Positions 8,183 through 17,014 of a DNA stretch of 53,827 nt are shown here, one piece after another. Within the stretch, counting starts at the first letter, position 1, and each line of letters starts with the position of its first letter. Position numbers and translations under genes: made by a program. This DNA comes from Micromonospora inaquosa. GTDB lineage: Bacteria; Actinomycetota; Actinomycetes; Mycobacteriales; Micromonosporaceae. The stretch lies in contig NZ_QGSZ01000130.1 in assembly GCF_003857055.1 (NCBI RefSeq), forward strand, positions 1-53,827, read 5' to 3'. The notes under the pieces were generated by a model. That model searched no databases. It worked only from the letters and a program-made list of their open reading frames with translations, and had not been told where the DNA came from.

Positions 8183-8770
8183 GTGTTCCCCGTGACGATC
8201 ACCGGTCCCCGCCTGACCCTGCGCGAGTTCCGGACCGACGACCTGGACGCGTCGATGGCGGTAGTCGGCGACCCCGAAGTCACCCACACCCTCAGCTTCG
8301 ACCCCCGCAGCCGGGCAGAACAGACCGCACGCCTGGCACAGGACATCGAACGCGCACAGGCAGAACCGCGCCCGGACTACTACCTCGCCGTCGCCAACAA
8401 CGCCGATCTTCTCATCGGGTTCATCCGCATCGGACTCGGACGTGACCGCAGCGGCGAACTCGGCTACGCTATTCGCGCCCAGGACTGGGGCAAGGGGTAC
8501 GCCACCGAAGCCGCCACTCTCATGCTCGACTTCGGCTTCAACACCCTGCGGCTACACCGCATCCAAGCAGCGTGCGGCCCGGACAACCATGCATCGCAGC
8601 GCCTGCTCGCCCGACTCGCACTTACTCCCGAAGGCCGTCTCAGAGACCACGTCTTCACCAACGGAGCCTGGAGAGACTCTCTCCTGTACTCGATCCTTGA
8701 TCACGAGCGGAAAACCCTCGTATCGCCCCCGAGGGCGCAGCGCCTCGTCCCCATCGTAGATCGCGACTGA
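8183..8770 (+). CDS. GNAT acetyltransferase, RimJ/RimL-like
   Basis: A 195-aa protein starting at GTG with the typical opening of this subfamily (ITGPRLTLREFRTDDLDA). Motif A appears as LGYAIRAQDWGKGYATEA and the late HRIQAACGPDNHASQRLLARL segment is the conserved Asn-containing region that follows it. Such enzymes acetylate protein N-termini or small molecules. It follows the TPR regulator gene on the same strand by 33 nt and is likely co-transcribed. The C-terminal ~25 residues after the last strand are not conserved in the family. Confidence 0.85.
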   Translation: MFPVTITGPRLTLREFRTDDLDASMAVVGDPEVTHTLSFDPRSRAEQTARLAQDIERAQAEPRPDYYLAVANNADLLIGFIRIGLGRDRSGELGYAIRAQDWGKGYATEAATLMLDFGFNTLRLHRIQAACGPDNHASQRLLARLALTPEGRLRDHVFTNGAWRDSLLYSILDHERKTLVSPPRAQRLVPIVDRD

Positions 8771-8811
8771 CCGGGGGGCTGTCTCGCTAACGGTGCTTCC
8801 GGCGATCTTGG

Positions 8812-9105
8812 TTAGTAGTTTTCAGCTGTGGGCGTGAGGGTGCTGATGCCGAATAAGCCGCCGGGATCGGGCGTGGTTGAGGGCGGTCGGTGGCGGGCTG
8901 CTGAGTCGCGTCGGCGGAAGTCGAACATGGGCAGCGGCAGCGGCAGCGGCGGGGCGTCCGGGTCGATGACGTCGCCGGGGACGGTCCGCGTGATCCCTGT
9001 TCGGGCGTGCGCCTCGATCTCGCCCAGCGCCGTGCGGTCGACGCGGGCCACGGCCGATGACAGCGGATCCTCTGGCGACGGGATCGGCTGGTGCGGGGCC
9101 GGCAC
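8812..9105 (-). CDS. doubtful small hypothetical protein
   Basis: A 97-aa frame with a GTG start at 9105 preceded by AAGGA. It is rich in Pro, Arg and Ser, with a stretch DAPPLPLPLPMFDF, and has no recognised domain. It lies in a broken region between a GNAT gene and a regulator pseudogene, so it may be a decayed gene or chance. The direction is opposite to both neighbours. Confidence 0.3.
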   Translation of the reverse strand: MPAPHQPIPSPEDPLSSAVARVDRTALGEIEAHARTGITRTVPGDVIDPDAPPLPLPLPMFDFRRRDSAARHRPPSTTPDPGGLFGISTLTPTAENY

Positions 9106-9224
9106 GGCGTGTCCTTACCGGGCGCGCGTCAGCGGCGGCGTGAGCGTGAGCCGTGGCGGGCCGGATCGCTCTCCGCTGGATTCTGGTGGGTGCCGGGCTG
9201 TCGGCTGTCCCCGCCGCGCGGTGA

Positions 9225-9782
9225 TCGCATCTCGTTGACCTCGTTCCCCGTCGTGCGGCGGCCGGGCGCCGGGCGCACCGGGTCGCCGACCGCTTCCCGG
9301 ACGGGCAGTTCTACCAGGCCGCCGGCCACCTGGCGGGGGAGTCGAGCGCCCGCAAGGCGGTGGGTTGGGCGCACGCCCAGCTCTGCCAGTACGGGCCGGC
9401 ACTCGCGCACTGCGGGGAGGCGTTGGCGCTGCTGCGCCCGACCGGTGACCGGCACGGTGAGGCGAACACCTGGGACAGCCTGGGCTTCATCCACGCCCAG
9501 TTGGGTGAGCACCGCGAGGCGATCCGCTGTTACGGGCGGGCGCTGCGGCTGTACCGGCGGATCAGCGACCGCTACGACGAGGCGGACACCCTGCCCCGGC
9601 TCGGGGTGCGCCGGCACGCGTCGGGGGACCCGGCCGGTGCGGTGCGTACCTGGCGGCGGGCGCTGGGCATCCTCGACGACCTCGGCCATCCGGACAGCGA
9701 GCGGATACGGGACCTGCTGACCCGGGCCGAGTCCCCGGACGCGGGAGCCGCCGGTGACGCTGGGCACACCGGCGGTGGTTGA
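9225..9782 (+). pseudogene. remnant of an AfsR/SARP-type NB-ARC-TPR regulator
   Basis: An open frame from 9225 to a stop at 9782 lacks a start and joins two pieces normally hundreds of residues apart. The first is AHRVADRFPDGQFY, the segment that follows the P-loop in NB-ARC regulators of the AfsR/SARP class; the P-loop itself is absent. It runs directly into three tetratricopeptide-like repeats (CQYGPALAHCGEALALL, GEHREAIRCYGRALRLY, GDPAGAVRTWRRALGIL). The N-terminal DNA-binding domain, the P-loop and most of the ATPase region are missing. A GTG at 9360 could still start a TPR-only protein of 140 aa, but the context argues for decay. Confidence 0.75.
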
Positions 9783-9867
9783 TCGAGGTGCGCCGCCCGG
9801 CGTCCCGCCGGGCACTCCGTAGACTGGTGGGGCACCGCTCGTCCACCCGAAGAAGGAGCCGTCCCGC

Positions 9868-10425
9868 GTGACCGTCCAGCCCATCCGTCTGTTTGGGGAT
9901 CCGGTGCTGCGCACGCCGGCCGATCCGGTGGTCGACTTCGATGCCGAGCTACGTCGGCTCGTCGCCGACCTCACCGACACGATGCGTGAGCAGAACGGCG
10001 CCGGCCTGGCCGCGCCGCAGCTCGGTGTGAGCCTGCGGGTGTTCACCTTCGACGTCGACGACGTCCTCGGGCACCTGATCAACCCGGTGCTGGAGTTCCC
10101 CGACGAGGAGGAACAGGACGGCCCCGAGGGTTGCCTGTCCATCCCCGGGCTCTACTTCGACACCAAGCGTCGGCAGAACGTCGTCGCCAAGGGCTTCAGC
10201 TCGTTCGGTGACCCGATGCAGATCGTCGGCACCGGTCTGATGGCCCGCTGCCTGCAGCACGAGACCGACCACCTCGACGGGGTGCTCTTCCTGGACCGAC
10301 TGGACCCGGAGGGGCGCAAGGAGGCCATGAAGGCGATCCGCCAGGCCGAGTGGTACGACGCGGCGGCCCCGCCCACGGTCAAGCTCAGCCCGCACATCAG
10401 CGACCCCTTCGGTCTGGGGCGCTGA
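9868..10425 (+). CDS. def: peptide deformylase
   Basis: A 185-aa Fe(II)/Zn metalloenzyme that removes the formyl group from the N-terminal Met of nascent proteins. All three signature motifs are intact: [10 protein letters not shown] at residues 44-53, EGCLS at 87-91 (Cys ligand) and HETDH at 131-135 (two His ligands and catalytic Glu). The GTG start has AAGGAG upstream. It is followed 5 nt later by fmt, whose product adds the formyl group that this enzyme removes, and then rsmB; the three form an operon. The C-terminus is extended past the catalytic helix, as in other actinobacterial copies. Confidence 0.97.
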   Translation: MTVQPIRLFGDPVLRTPADPVVDFDAELRRLVADLTDTMREQNGAGLAAPQLGVSLRVFTFDVDDVLGHLINPVLEFPDEEEQDGPEGCLSIPGLYFDTKRRQNVVAKGFSSFGDPMQIVGTGLMARCLQHETDHLDGVLFLDRLDPEGRKEAMKAIRQAEWYDAAAPPTVKLSPHISDPFGLGR

Positions 10426-10430
10426 TCCGG

Positions 10431-11357
10431 ATGCGCGTGATCTTCGCCGGTACGCCGGCCGTCGCCGTTCCCGCCCTGGCCGCCGTCGCCGCGTCCCGAC
10501 ACGAGCTGGTGGCCGTGGTCACCCGGCCCGACGCGCCCGCCGGGCGGGGGCGGGGCCTGTCCCGCTCCCCGGTCGGCGCGTGGGCCGACGAGCACGGCGT
10601 CGAGGTGCTCACCCCGGCCCGTCCCCGCGACCCGGAGTTCCTCGACCGGCTGCGTGAGCTGGAGCCGGACTGCGTGCCGGTGGTCGCCTACGGCGCGCTG
10701 GTGCCGCCGGCGGCCCTGGAGATCCCCCGACACGGGTGGATCAACCTGCACTTCTCGCTGCTGCCCGCGTGGCGGGGCGCCGCGCCCGTGCAGCACGCCG
10801 TGCTGCACGGTGACGAGCTGACCGGGGCCAGCGTCTTCCAGCTGGAGGAGGGCCTGGACACCGGCCCGGTCTACGGCACGCTGACCGACGAGATCCGCGC
10901 CGCCGACACCTCCGGCGACCTGCTGGAGCGGCTCGCCGATTCCGGCGCCGGGCTGCTGGTGGCGGTGCTCGACGCGATCGCCGACGGCACCGCCCGCGCC
11001 GAGCCGCAGCCAGCCGACGGAGTGTCGCTGGCGCCGAAGCTGACAGTGGACGACGCGCGGGTGCGCTGGGCCGACCCGGCCTTCGCCGTGGACCGGCGGA
11101 TCCGGGCCTGTACGCCCGCACCCGGCGGCTGGACCACGTTCCGCGACGAGCGGGTGAAGCTCGGCCCGGTCGTCCCGGTGCCCGACGGCCCCGAACTGAA
11201 GCCGGGGGAGTTGCTGGTGGAGAAGTCCCGGGTGCTGGTCGGCACGGCGACCGTGCCGGTGCGGCTCGGCGAGGTCCGCGCCGCGGGCAAGCGGGCCATG
11301 GGCGCTACCGACTGGGCGCGCGGCGTCCGGGTCGGCACTGGAGAGGAATTCGCGTGA
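10431..11357 (+). CDS. fmt: methionyl-tRNA formyltransferase
   Basis: A 308-aa enzyme that transfers a formyl group from 10-formyltetrahydrofolate to Met-tRNA(fMet). The N-terminal Rossmann domain begins [10 protein letters not shown], and the catalytic core has N105, H107 and the SLLP folate loop at 109-112, followed by WRGAAPVQ. The C-terminal OB-fold domain covers about residues 205-308. The ATG lies 5 nt after the def stop, and its own stop overlaps the rsmB start by 4 nt (GTGA), implying translational coupling. Confidence 0.97.
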   Translation: MRVIFAGTPAVAVPALAAVAASRHELVAVVTRPDAPAGRGRGLSRSPVGAWADEHGVEVLTPARPRDPEFLDRLRELEPDCVPVVAYGALVPPAALEIPRHGWINLHFSLLPAWRGAAPVQHAVLHGDELTGASVFQLEEGLDTGPVYGTLTDEIRAADTSGDLLERLADSGAGLLVAVLDAIADGTARAEPQPADGVSLAPKLTVDDARVRWADPAFAVDRRIRACTPAPGGWTTFRDERVKLGPVVPVPDGPELKPGELLVEKSRVLVGTATVPVRLGEVRAAGKRAMGATDWARGVRVGTGEEFA

Positions 11358-12790
11358 CGGCACCGGAGGGAACCCGACCGACGCGCTCCGGCCCGTCGAC
11401 CGGCCGTGGCGGGGATCGTCGCCCGGTCCGGCCGCCGCTGGACCGACCGCGCCGTGCCGCGTACGAGGCGGTGGCGGCGGTGCACCGGGACGACGCGTTC
11501 GCCAACCTGGTGCTGCCCATCATCCTGCGGGACGAGGGGCTGTTCGGTCGGGACGCGGCCTTCGCCACCGAGCTGACCTACGGCACCCTGCGCCACCTGG
11601 GCACGTTGGACGCGATCCTGACTGACGCGGCCGGCCGGGACGTGGCCCGGATCGACCCGCCGGTACGCGACGCGCTGCGGCTCGGGGCGTACCAGCTCCT
11701 GCACACCCGGGTGCCGGCGCACGCCGCGGTCTCGTCGACGGTGGACCTGGTCCGGTCGGTGGCACCGGGTGCCACCGGCTTCGCCAACGCGGTGCTGCGG
11801 GAGGTGTCCACCCGTGACGCGGACGCCTGGGTGGCGAAGCTCGCCCCGCCGATGGAGACCGACCCGATCGGGCACCTCGCCTTGGCGTACAGCCATCCGC
11901 AGTGGATCGTGCGGGCCTTCTCCGAGGCGCTCGGCGGCGACCTGGGCGAGACGGCCCGGCTCCTGATCGAGGACAATGAGCGCCCGCCGGTGCACCTGTG
12001 CGCCCGACCCGGCCTGATCGACCCGGTCGAGCTGGCCGACCAGGTCGGCGGTGCGCCCGGTGCCTTCTCGCCGTACGCCGTCTATCTGCCCGGCGGCGCG
12101 CCGGGCGACATCCCGGCGGTGGTCGACGGCCGTGCCCACGTGCAGGACGAGGGCTCCCAGTTGGTGGCCGCCGCGCTCGCCGCCGCGCCGTTGGACGGCC
12201 CGGACGGGCGTTGGCTGGACCTGTGCGCCGGCCCGGGTGGCAAGGCGGGGTTGCTCGGTGCCCTGGCCGCGCAGCGGGGTGCCCGGGTGACCGCCGTGGA
12301 GGTGGCCGAGCACCGCGCCCGACTGGTCTCCCTGGCCACCCGGGACCTGCCGGTGGCCGTGCTGACCATGGACGGCCGGGATGTCGGCGGCGACCCGAAG
12401 CTGCCGGAGCAGCACTTCGACCGGGTGCTGGTGGACGCGCCGTGCACGGGGCTGGGCTCGCTGCGTCGTCGGCCGGAGTCGCGCTGGCGTCGCCAGCCGT
12501 CCGATCTGCCGCCGCTGACCCGGCTGCAACGGGAGTTGCTCGGCGCGGCGCTGCGGGCGGTCCGACCGGGCGGCCTGGTCGCCTATGTGACGTGCTCGCC
12601 GCACACCGTCGAGACGCACGTGACGGTGACCGAGGCGGCCCGCCGCAGTGGGGTTCCGGTGGACTTCGTGGACGCCCGGCCGCTGTTGCCGGCCGGCATG
12701 CCCGGTCTCGGCGACGGGCCAACCGTGCAGCTGTGGCCACACCGCCACGGCACCGATGCGATGTTCCTCGCCGTCCTGCGCCGAGGCTGA
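11354..12790 (+). CDS. rsmB: 16S rRNA (cytosine-C5) methyltransferase RsmB/Sun
   Basis: A 478-aa protein with an N-terminal NusB-like RNA-binding domain (about residues 30-165) and a C-terminal SAM-dependent m5C methyltransferase. Motif I is [15 protein letters not shown], motif [11 protein letters not shown] (Pro-Cys) and motif VI YVTCSPH (the second catalytic Cys), as needed for the two-cysteine mechanism. The expected product is m5C967 of 16S rRNA (E. coli numbering). The first ~30 residues are a Pro/Arg-rich extension. The GTG start overlaps the fmt stop (GTGA). Confidence 0.95.
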   Translation: MTAPEGTRPTRSGPSTGRGGDRRPVRPPLDRPRRAAYEAVAAVHRDDAFANLVLPIILRDEGLFGRDAAFATELTYGTLRHLGTLDAILTDAAGRDVARIDPPVRDALRLGAYQLLHTRVPAHAAVSSTVDLVRSVAPGATGFANAVLREVSTRDADAWVAKLAPPMETDPIGHLALAYSHPQWIVRAFSEALGGDLGETARLLIEDNERPPVHLCARPGLIDPVELADQVGGAPGAFSPYAVYLPGGAPGDIPAVVDGRAHVQDEGSQLVAAALAAAPLDGPDGRWLDLCAGPGGKAGLLGALAAQRGARVTAVEVAEHRARLVSLATRDLPVAVLTMDGRDVGGDPKLPEQHFDRVLVDAPCTGLGSLRRRPESRWRRQPSDLPPLTRLQRELLGAALRAVRPGGLVAYVTCSPHTVETHVTVTEAARRSGVPVDFVDARPLLPAGMPGLGDGPTVQLWPHRHGTDAMFLAVLRRG

Positions 12791-12800
12791 TCCGCCACCG

Positions 12801-12832
12801 GCGTCCGGCCGGTCACCCGACCGGCCGGACGC
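12801..12832. terminator. bidirectional hairpin between convergent genes
   Basis: A perfect 14-bp stem (12801-12814 with 12819-12832) and 4-nt loop lies 11 nt after the rsmB stop and 9 nt before the stop of the convergent lipoprotein gene. It has no U tract on either side, which is common for actinobacterial terminators. Confidence 0.8.
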
Positions 12833-12841
12833 GGTGTGCCC

Positions 12842-13732
12842 CTAGGTGACCGGAAGGCCCTTGGTGCCGGCGTTCTTCATCGAGCGGGTCAGGTCCCGGT
12901 CGGAGATCCAGAGGAAGCACTGCACGCCCCGGTTGCCGTTGCGCCACTCCTCCTCGTACGGCTGGTAGTAGATCGTTCCGGCGCGGAAGTCCAGCTGGGG
13001 GTTGTCCGGGACCTTGGCGTACTTGGCGATCATCGTCTGGCAGGCCCGGTGGGTCCGCTTCACGTCGCCGGTGAACGTGGTGTAGCTGACGTCGGGCGCC
13101 TGCCAGACGCCGACGAACTCGGCGTGGTGCTTGGCGGTGCAGGAGACCGGCACCATCTCGTCGATGTCGTCCTTGACCAGCTTCGGGTTGAAGCAGCGGT
13201 ACGCCAGCGGGGCCGCGCCGGACAACGCGCCGCGGAGGCTGCCGGTGCGCAGATCGACAGCGGTGTCGTCGATGCTGGCGATCTCGGTGACGTCGCAGCG
13301 GTACCAGCGGGCCCCGCCCGACCAGGCCTGCGGCGACGGCAGCACGACGGTCAGGCCGAGCCGCCCGGAACGCCAGTCGGCGCCCACCGCCTTGTTGACC
13401 GCGGTGTCGCACCCGGCCTGCGCGGCCCGCATGCCGGCCGAGCCGGGCTGCGGGGGCGTGCCGCCCTCGGCGCCGGGGCCGGTGAGGGTGCCGACGTGCA
13501 TGGTCTCCACCCGGTGCGCCTCGGTGCACGCCGTCGGGTTGTAGCCGGTCAGGAAGCCGACCTGCTGGGAGCTCTGGTGGCAGACGTCGGCGGCGGGGAC
13601 GAACTGCTGCGCCGCGACGGGCGCCGGCCAGTCGTCGATGAGGTCACGGTCGAGTCCGGCGGGTCCGCCGCACCCGGCCAGCGCCAGGGCCAGTGCCCCA
13701 CCCCCGGCCAACGCCGCCAACCACCGTCGCAT
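12842..13732 (-). CDS. septum-formation-family lipoprotein, copy 1
   Basis: A 296-aa secreted lipoprotein. The signal peptide begins MRRW, has an Ala/Leu-rich core and ends in a lipobox LALAGC, so the mature protein should be anchored at the outer membrane face by Cys-23 or so. The rest carries two Cys-rich repeats of the type grouped under septum formation in Pfam (HRVETMHVGTLTG and HHAEFVGVWQAP mark the two halves). Function is unproven. The ATG at 13732 is chosen because it gives the signal peptide. It is the second of two tandem paralogues of equal length; its partner ends 82 nt upstream. Confidence 0.85.
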   Translation of the reverse strand: MRRWLAALAGGGALALALAGCGGPAGLDRDLIDDWPAPVAAQQFVPAADVCHQSSQQVGFLTGYNPTACTEAHRVETMHVGTLTGPGAEGGTPPQPGSAGMRAAQAGCDTAVNKAVGADWRSGRLGLTVVLPSPQAWSGGARWYRCDVTEIASIDDTAVDLRTGSLRGALSGAAPLAYRCFNPKLVKDDIDEMVPVSCTAKHHAEFVGVWQAPDVSYTTFTGDVKRTHRACQTMIAKYAKVPDNPQLDFRAGTIYYQPYEEEWRNGNRGVQCFLWISDRDLTRSMKNAGTKGLPVT

Positions 13733-13814
13733 CCCGACCTCCCGCCGCTGGTGGCCCCAGACCGGACCCAGCCGGTCGGTAGCGCTACGGCGCAGCAGCA
13801 TACGGCACCGGTGC

Positions 13815-14705
13815 TCAGATCGCGGGCAGTCCCTCGGGGCCGACATCGCGCATCGAGCGGGTGAGTTTGCGGTCGTCACTCCACAGGAAACAGCGCACTC
13901 CACGATCGCCCTCCTCCCACTCGCGCTGCGACGGCGGGTAGTAGATGGACCCGGCCCGGTACGGCAGCTCGCTGTTGTTGGGCACTGCCGCGTACTCGGC
14001 GATCAGCGCCATGCAGCGCTGGTGTGACTGCTGGGCGGACTTGACGAAGTCCGCCCAGCTCATGTCCCGCTCCTGGTAGACGCCCACGAACTCGGCGCGG
14101 TGCGGCTCGGTGCAGAGCACCGGCGCCATGTAGTTGAGGTTGTCGCCGATCAGCTTGGGGTCGAAGCAGCGGTGCGTCAGGGGCGTGTCGCCGATCAACG
14201 CTCCGCGCAGGCTGCCGGTGCGGTTCACCGGGCGGGTGTTGTCGATACTGCCGGTCTCGCTGAGGTCGCAGCGGAACCAGCGGGCGCCGCCGGCCCAGGC
14301 GGGCGCGGACGGCAGCGCGAGGGACAGCGCGAGTCTGGCCGTGTGCCAGTCACCGCCGAGCACCTCCCGGGCGCGCTGGTCGCATTCGGCGCGAGCCGTG
14401 CGCAGCGCCGACGATCCGGGTTCCGGTCGCGCCTCGGTCAGCGCGTCGGGGCCGGTGAAGGTGCCGACGTGGATGGTCTCGGCCACGTGGTTGCGTGCGC
14501 AGTCCACCGTCTCGTACGTGCTGGCCTGCACGACCGCGGTGATCCTCGGCAGACAGGTGTCGGTGGCGGGGGTGAACGGCTTCGGCACCCGCAGCGTCGG
14601 CCAGTCGTCGGTGAGATCACCGTCCGCGCCCCGCGCCGGCGTACAGCCGATCAGCAGCATCGTCGTGACGCCGGCCAGCACCAGCGCTGGAAGCCACCGT
14701 CGCAT
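13815..14705 (-). CDS. septum-formation-family lipoprotein, copy 2
   Basis: A 296-aa paralogue of the downstream gene, sharing length, lipobox (LLIGC) and landmarks such as DDWP near the mature N-terminus, ETIHVGTFTGPDA, GARWFRC, GSLRGAL, HRCFDPKLI and HRAEFVGVYQE. The signal peptide starts at the ATG at 14705. The two copies are clearly diverged, so the duplication is not recent. Extracytoplasmic, lipid-anchored; function unknown. It is the first gene of the leftward pair and its promoter should lie in 14706-14800. Confidence 0.85.
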   Translation of the reverse strand: MRRWLPALVLAGVTTMLLIGCTPARGADGDLTDDWPTLRVPKPFTPATDTCLPRITAVVQASTYETVDCARNHVAETIHVGTFTGPDALTEARPEPGSSALRTARAECDQRAREVLGGDWHTARLALSLALPSAPAWAGGARWFRCDLSETGSIDNTRPVNRTGSLRGALIGDTPLTHRCFDPKLIGDNLNYMAPVLCTEPHRAEFVGVYQERDMSWADFVKSAQQSHQRCMALIAEYAAVPNNSELPYRAGSIYYPPSQREWEEGDRGVRCFLWSDDRKLTRSMRDVGPEGLPAI

Positions 14706-14959
14706 CGTCCGCCCTCCCGGGAGCTGGCGGCCGGTCACCGCGCCCCGCGGCGATACCCCGGCGGGCGTGCAGCCTACGGCACCGTCCCGGTTGGAGTGTC
14801 GTCGCGTTTCGGTCGTTCGGCCAGCCGCTGATGTCTGTTCGTCCGGATTCGGGGGTCCGGAGCGTTCAATTCTGCACCACTGGTCACTGCTGGGTCACAG
14901 CGCGTCGGAGTTGATGCCGCGATGCGGGTGGCGGGTGGCCACGTTCGTACACTGGCCCG

Positions 14960-15640
14960 GTGACCGTACCGCCGCCGATCGTCGCGCCGAGCATCCTGGC
15001 CGCCGATTTCGCCCGCCTCGCCGAAGAGGTCCGTGCCGTCGAGGACGCCGCGGACTGGTTGCACGTCGACGTGATGGACAACCACTTCGTGCCGAACCTG
15101 ACCATTGGGCTGCCCGTGGTGCAGAGCCTGCGGGCTGTCACGGCGATGCCCTTCGACGTGCACCTGATGATCGAGGATCCGCGCCGGTGGGCCCCCGGGT
15201 ACGCCGACGCCGGGGCGTACAACGTCACCTTCCACGCGGAGGCGTCCGGCGACCCGGTGGCGCTGGCCAAGGACCTGCGCTCGGCCGGTGCGAAGGCGGG
15301 TCTGGCCATCGACCGGGACACCCCGATCGAGCCCTATCTGGACCTGCTGCCCAGCTTCGACACCCTGCTGATCATGACGATCAAGGCGGGCTTCGGTGGG
15401 CAGCGGTTCATTCCGCAGCTGCTGGAGAAGGTGCGGACGGCCCGGCGGCATGTGTCGGCCGGGCACCTGGAGCTGCGCATCGAGGTGGACGGCGGGATCG
15501 CCGCCGACACCATCGAGCAGGCGGCCGCCGCGGGCGCTGACGCGTTCGTGGCCGGCACCGCGGTGTACGGGGCCGCCGACCCGGCGGAGGCGGTACGGCA
15601 CCTGCGGGCACTGGCGGAACGCGCGGCTCCCGGGGCCTGA
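14960..15640 (+). CDS. rpe: ribulose-phosphate 3-epimerase
   Basis: A 226-aa TIM-barrel enzyme interconverting ribulose 5-phosphate and xylulose 5-phosphate in the pentose phosphate pathway, which also supplies the riboflavin precursor. Conserved features are [12 protein letters not shown], the metal/catalytic strand [23 protein letters not shown], the flexible loop [13 protein letters not shown] and the phosphate-binding end EVDGGI with AGTAVYG. The GTG start at 14960 is set by homology to the family N-terminus. A receiver-GGDEF gene begins 1 nt after its stop. Confidence 0.96.
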   Translation: MTVPPPIVAPSILAADFARLAEEVRAVEDAADWLHVDVMDNHFVPNLTIGLPVVQSLRAVTAMPFDVHLMIEDPRRWAPGYADAGAYNVTFHAEASGDPVALAKDLRSAGAKAGLAIDRDTPIEPYLDLLPSFDTLLIMTIKAGFGGQRFIPQLLEKVRTARRHVSAGHLELRIEVDGGIAADTIEQAAAAGADAFVAGTAVYGAADPAEAVRHLRALAERAAPGA

Positions 15641-15641
15641 G

Positions 15642-16598
15642 GTGGAGCCCGAGGCCGACCGCAAGGACATCATTCTCGTTGTGGACGACGATGCGGACAT
15701 CGCTCGTTTCGTCGAGTTCAACCTGCGGCTGCACGGCTTCGAGGTGATCCACGCCAGCGATGGCCAGGAGGCCCTGGAGGTCATCGAACGCCAGCGGCCG
15801 GACCTGGCGGTGGTCGACCTCATGATGCCCCGCATCGACGGGCTGGAGCTGACCCGGCGGCTGCGCGCCGACCCGATGACCTCCGCCCTTCCGGTGATCA
15901 TGCTGACCGCCAAGGGGATGACCGTCGACAAGGTGCACGGGCTCAGCGCCGGCGCGGACGACTACCTGGTCAAGCCGTTCGACACCGCCGAGCTGGTGGC
16001 CCGGGTGTCGTCCACCCTGCGCCGCAACAAGGAGTTCCGGGAGGTCTCCCCGCTGACCGGGCTGCCCGGCAACAGCCGGATCCGTCGGGAGATCAGCGAC
16101 CGGGTCCGACAGGGCGTGGACTACGCGGTCGGCTACGTCGACATCGACCGGTTCAAGAGCGTCAACGACCGGTACGGCTTCGTCCGTGGCGACGACTTCA
16201 TCTCCGCGCTGGCCCGCAGCCTGCACCGGGCGGTGGTGGGCGTCGGGCTGCCGCCGGCCTTCCTCGGCCACGTGGGCGGTGACGACTTCGTCATCGTCTG
16301 CGCCCCGGACCAGGTGCGCCCACTGACCTCCCAGGCGGTTGTCGACTTCGAGAACGCCGCCGACACGCTCTACGACCCGACCGACCGCGAGCGCGGCTTC
16401 GTCGAGTTGAAGGACCGGCGGGGCAACATCCGTCGCGCCGCCCTGGTCACGCTCTCCATCGGGGTTTCCCTCTCCGACGCCGCCAAGCGATTCTCCGACC
16501 CCCTCGAAGCGATCGCGATGGCCTCGGAGATGAAGACGGTCGCCAAGAGTCAACCGGGTTCGTACGTGGCCGTGGACCGGCGACGCGGCGTCACCTGA
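15642..16598 (+). CDS. response regulator receiver-GGDEF protein
   Basis: A 318-aa cytoplasmic protein. Residues ~8-125 are a CheY-like receiver with the acidic pair in VVDDDAD, phosphoacceptor Asp in VVDLMMPRIDG, Thr in IMLTAK and Lys in LVKPFD. Residues ~140-310 are a diguanylate-cyclase-type domain with the metal-binding Asp in VGYVDIDRFKSVND. The signature reads GGDDF rather than GGDEF, so cyclase activity is uncertain. No RxxD inhibitory site lies before it. The GTG start is 1 nt after the rpe stop. No sensor kinase gene is nearby. Confidence 0.92.
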   Translation: MEPEADRKDIILVVDDDADIARFVEFNLRLHGFEVIHASDGQEALEVIERQRPDLAVVDLMMPRIDGLELTRRLRADPMTSALPVIMLTAKGMTVDKVHGLSAGADDYLVKPFDTAELVARVSSTLRRNKEFREVSPLTGLPGNSRIRREISDRVRQGVDYAVGYVDIDRFKSVNDRYGFVRGDDFISALARSLHRAVVGVGLPPAFLGHVGGDDFVIVCAPDQVRPLTSQAVVDFENAADTLYDPTDRERGFVELKDRRGNIRRAALVTLSIGVSLSDAAKRFSDPLEAIAMASEMKTVAKSQPGSYVAVDRRRGVT

Positions 16599-16677
16599 GC
16601 GTGATAACGCTGTGAAGTAGCTCGCCTAGGTGGCGGCAGAGCCGGATCGGCATGTAAGACTTCCCGTGTACCCACCA

Positions 16678-16846
16678 CGCGCTGGCGGGACTCGGTGAAA
16701 TTCCGAACCGGCGGTGATCCACGGTCCAACCGTGGTCAGCCCGCGACCCGGACGGCTGTGCCGCCCGGTGGACCTGGTGAAAATCCGGGGCCGACGGTTG
16801 GGGGCGGTTCGTCCGCGCCCAGACAGTCCGGATGGGAGACAGCGCG
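16678..16846 (+). promoter_or_regulatory. FMN riboswitch (RFN element)
   Basis: The conserved core blocks occur in order: GAAATTCCgAACCGGCGGTGAT near 16698-16718, AGCCCGCGAC near 16738, CCGGGGCCGACGGT near 16785-16798 and AGTCCGGATGGGAGA near 16825-16839. The closing P1 stem is cgcgctg (16678-16684) with cagcgcg (16840-16846). FMN binding should reduce expression of the rib operon. A 168-nt GC-rich expression platform follows before ribD, containing a hairpin gtggcc/ggccac; without a U tract, control could be by termination or ribosome-site occlusion. Confidence 0.96.
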
Positions 16847-17014
16847 CGGGACGGACGGGTCCGAGTCGGCCGCTGGCTTCAGCGTGCCGTGCCGACCCCC
16901 CGGGGGCGGCTGTGCCGTTCCCGGAATCCGCCACCGCCTGCCCGTGGCCCCATGGCCACCGCCTCCCTGACCGCCCGCGCGCGGACCGGCGAGTGAGAGG
17001 GCAGGGGCAGGGCG

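Noticed and set aside
10871..12748. 625-aa leftward frame
   Set aside because: Antisense to fmt and rsmB; long only because of high GC. Composition (Arg, Gly, His, Gln) is typical of shadows.
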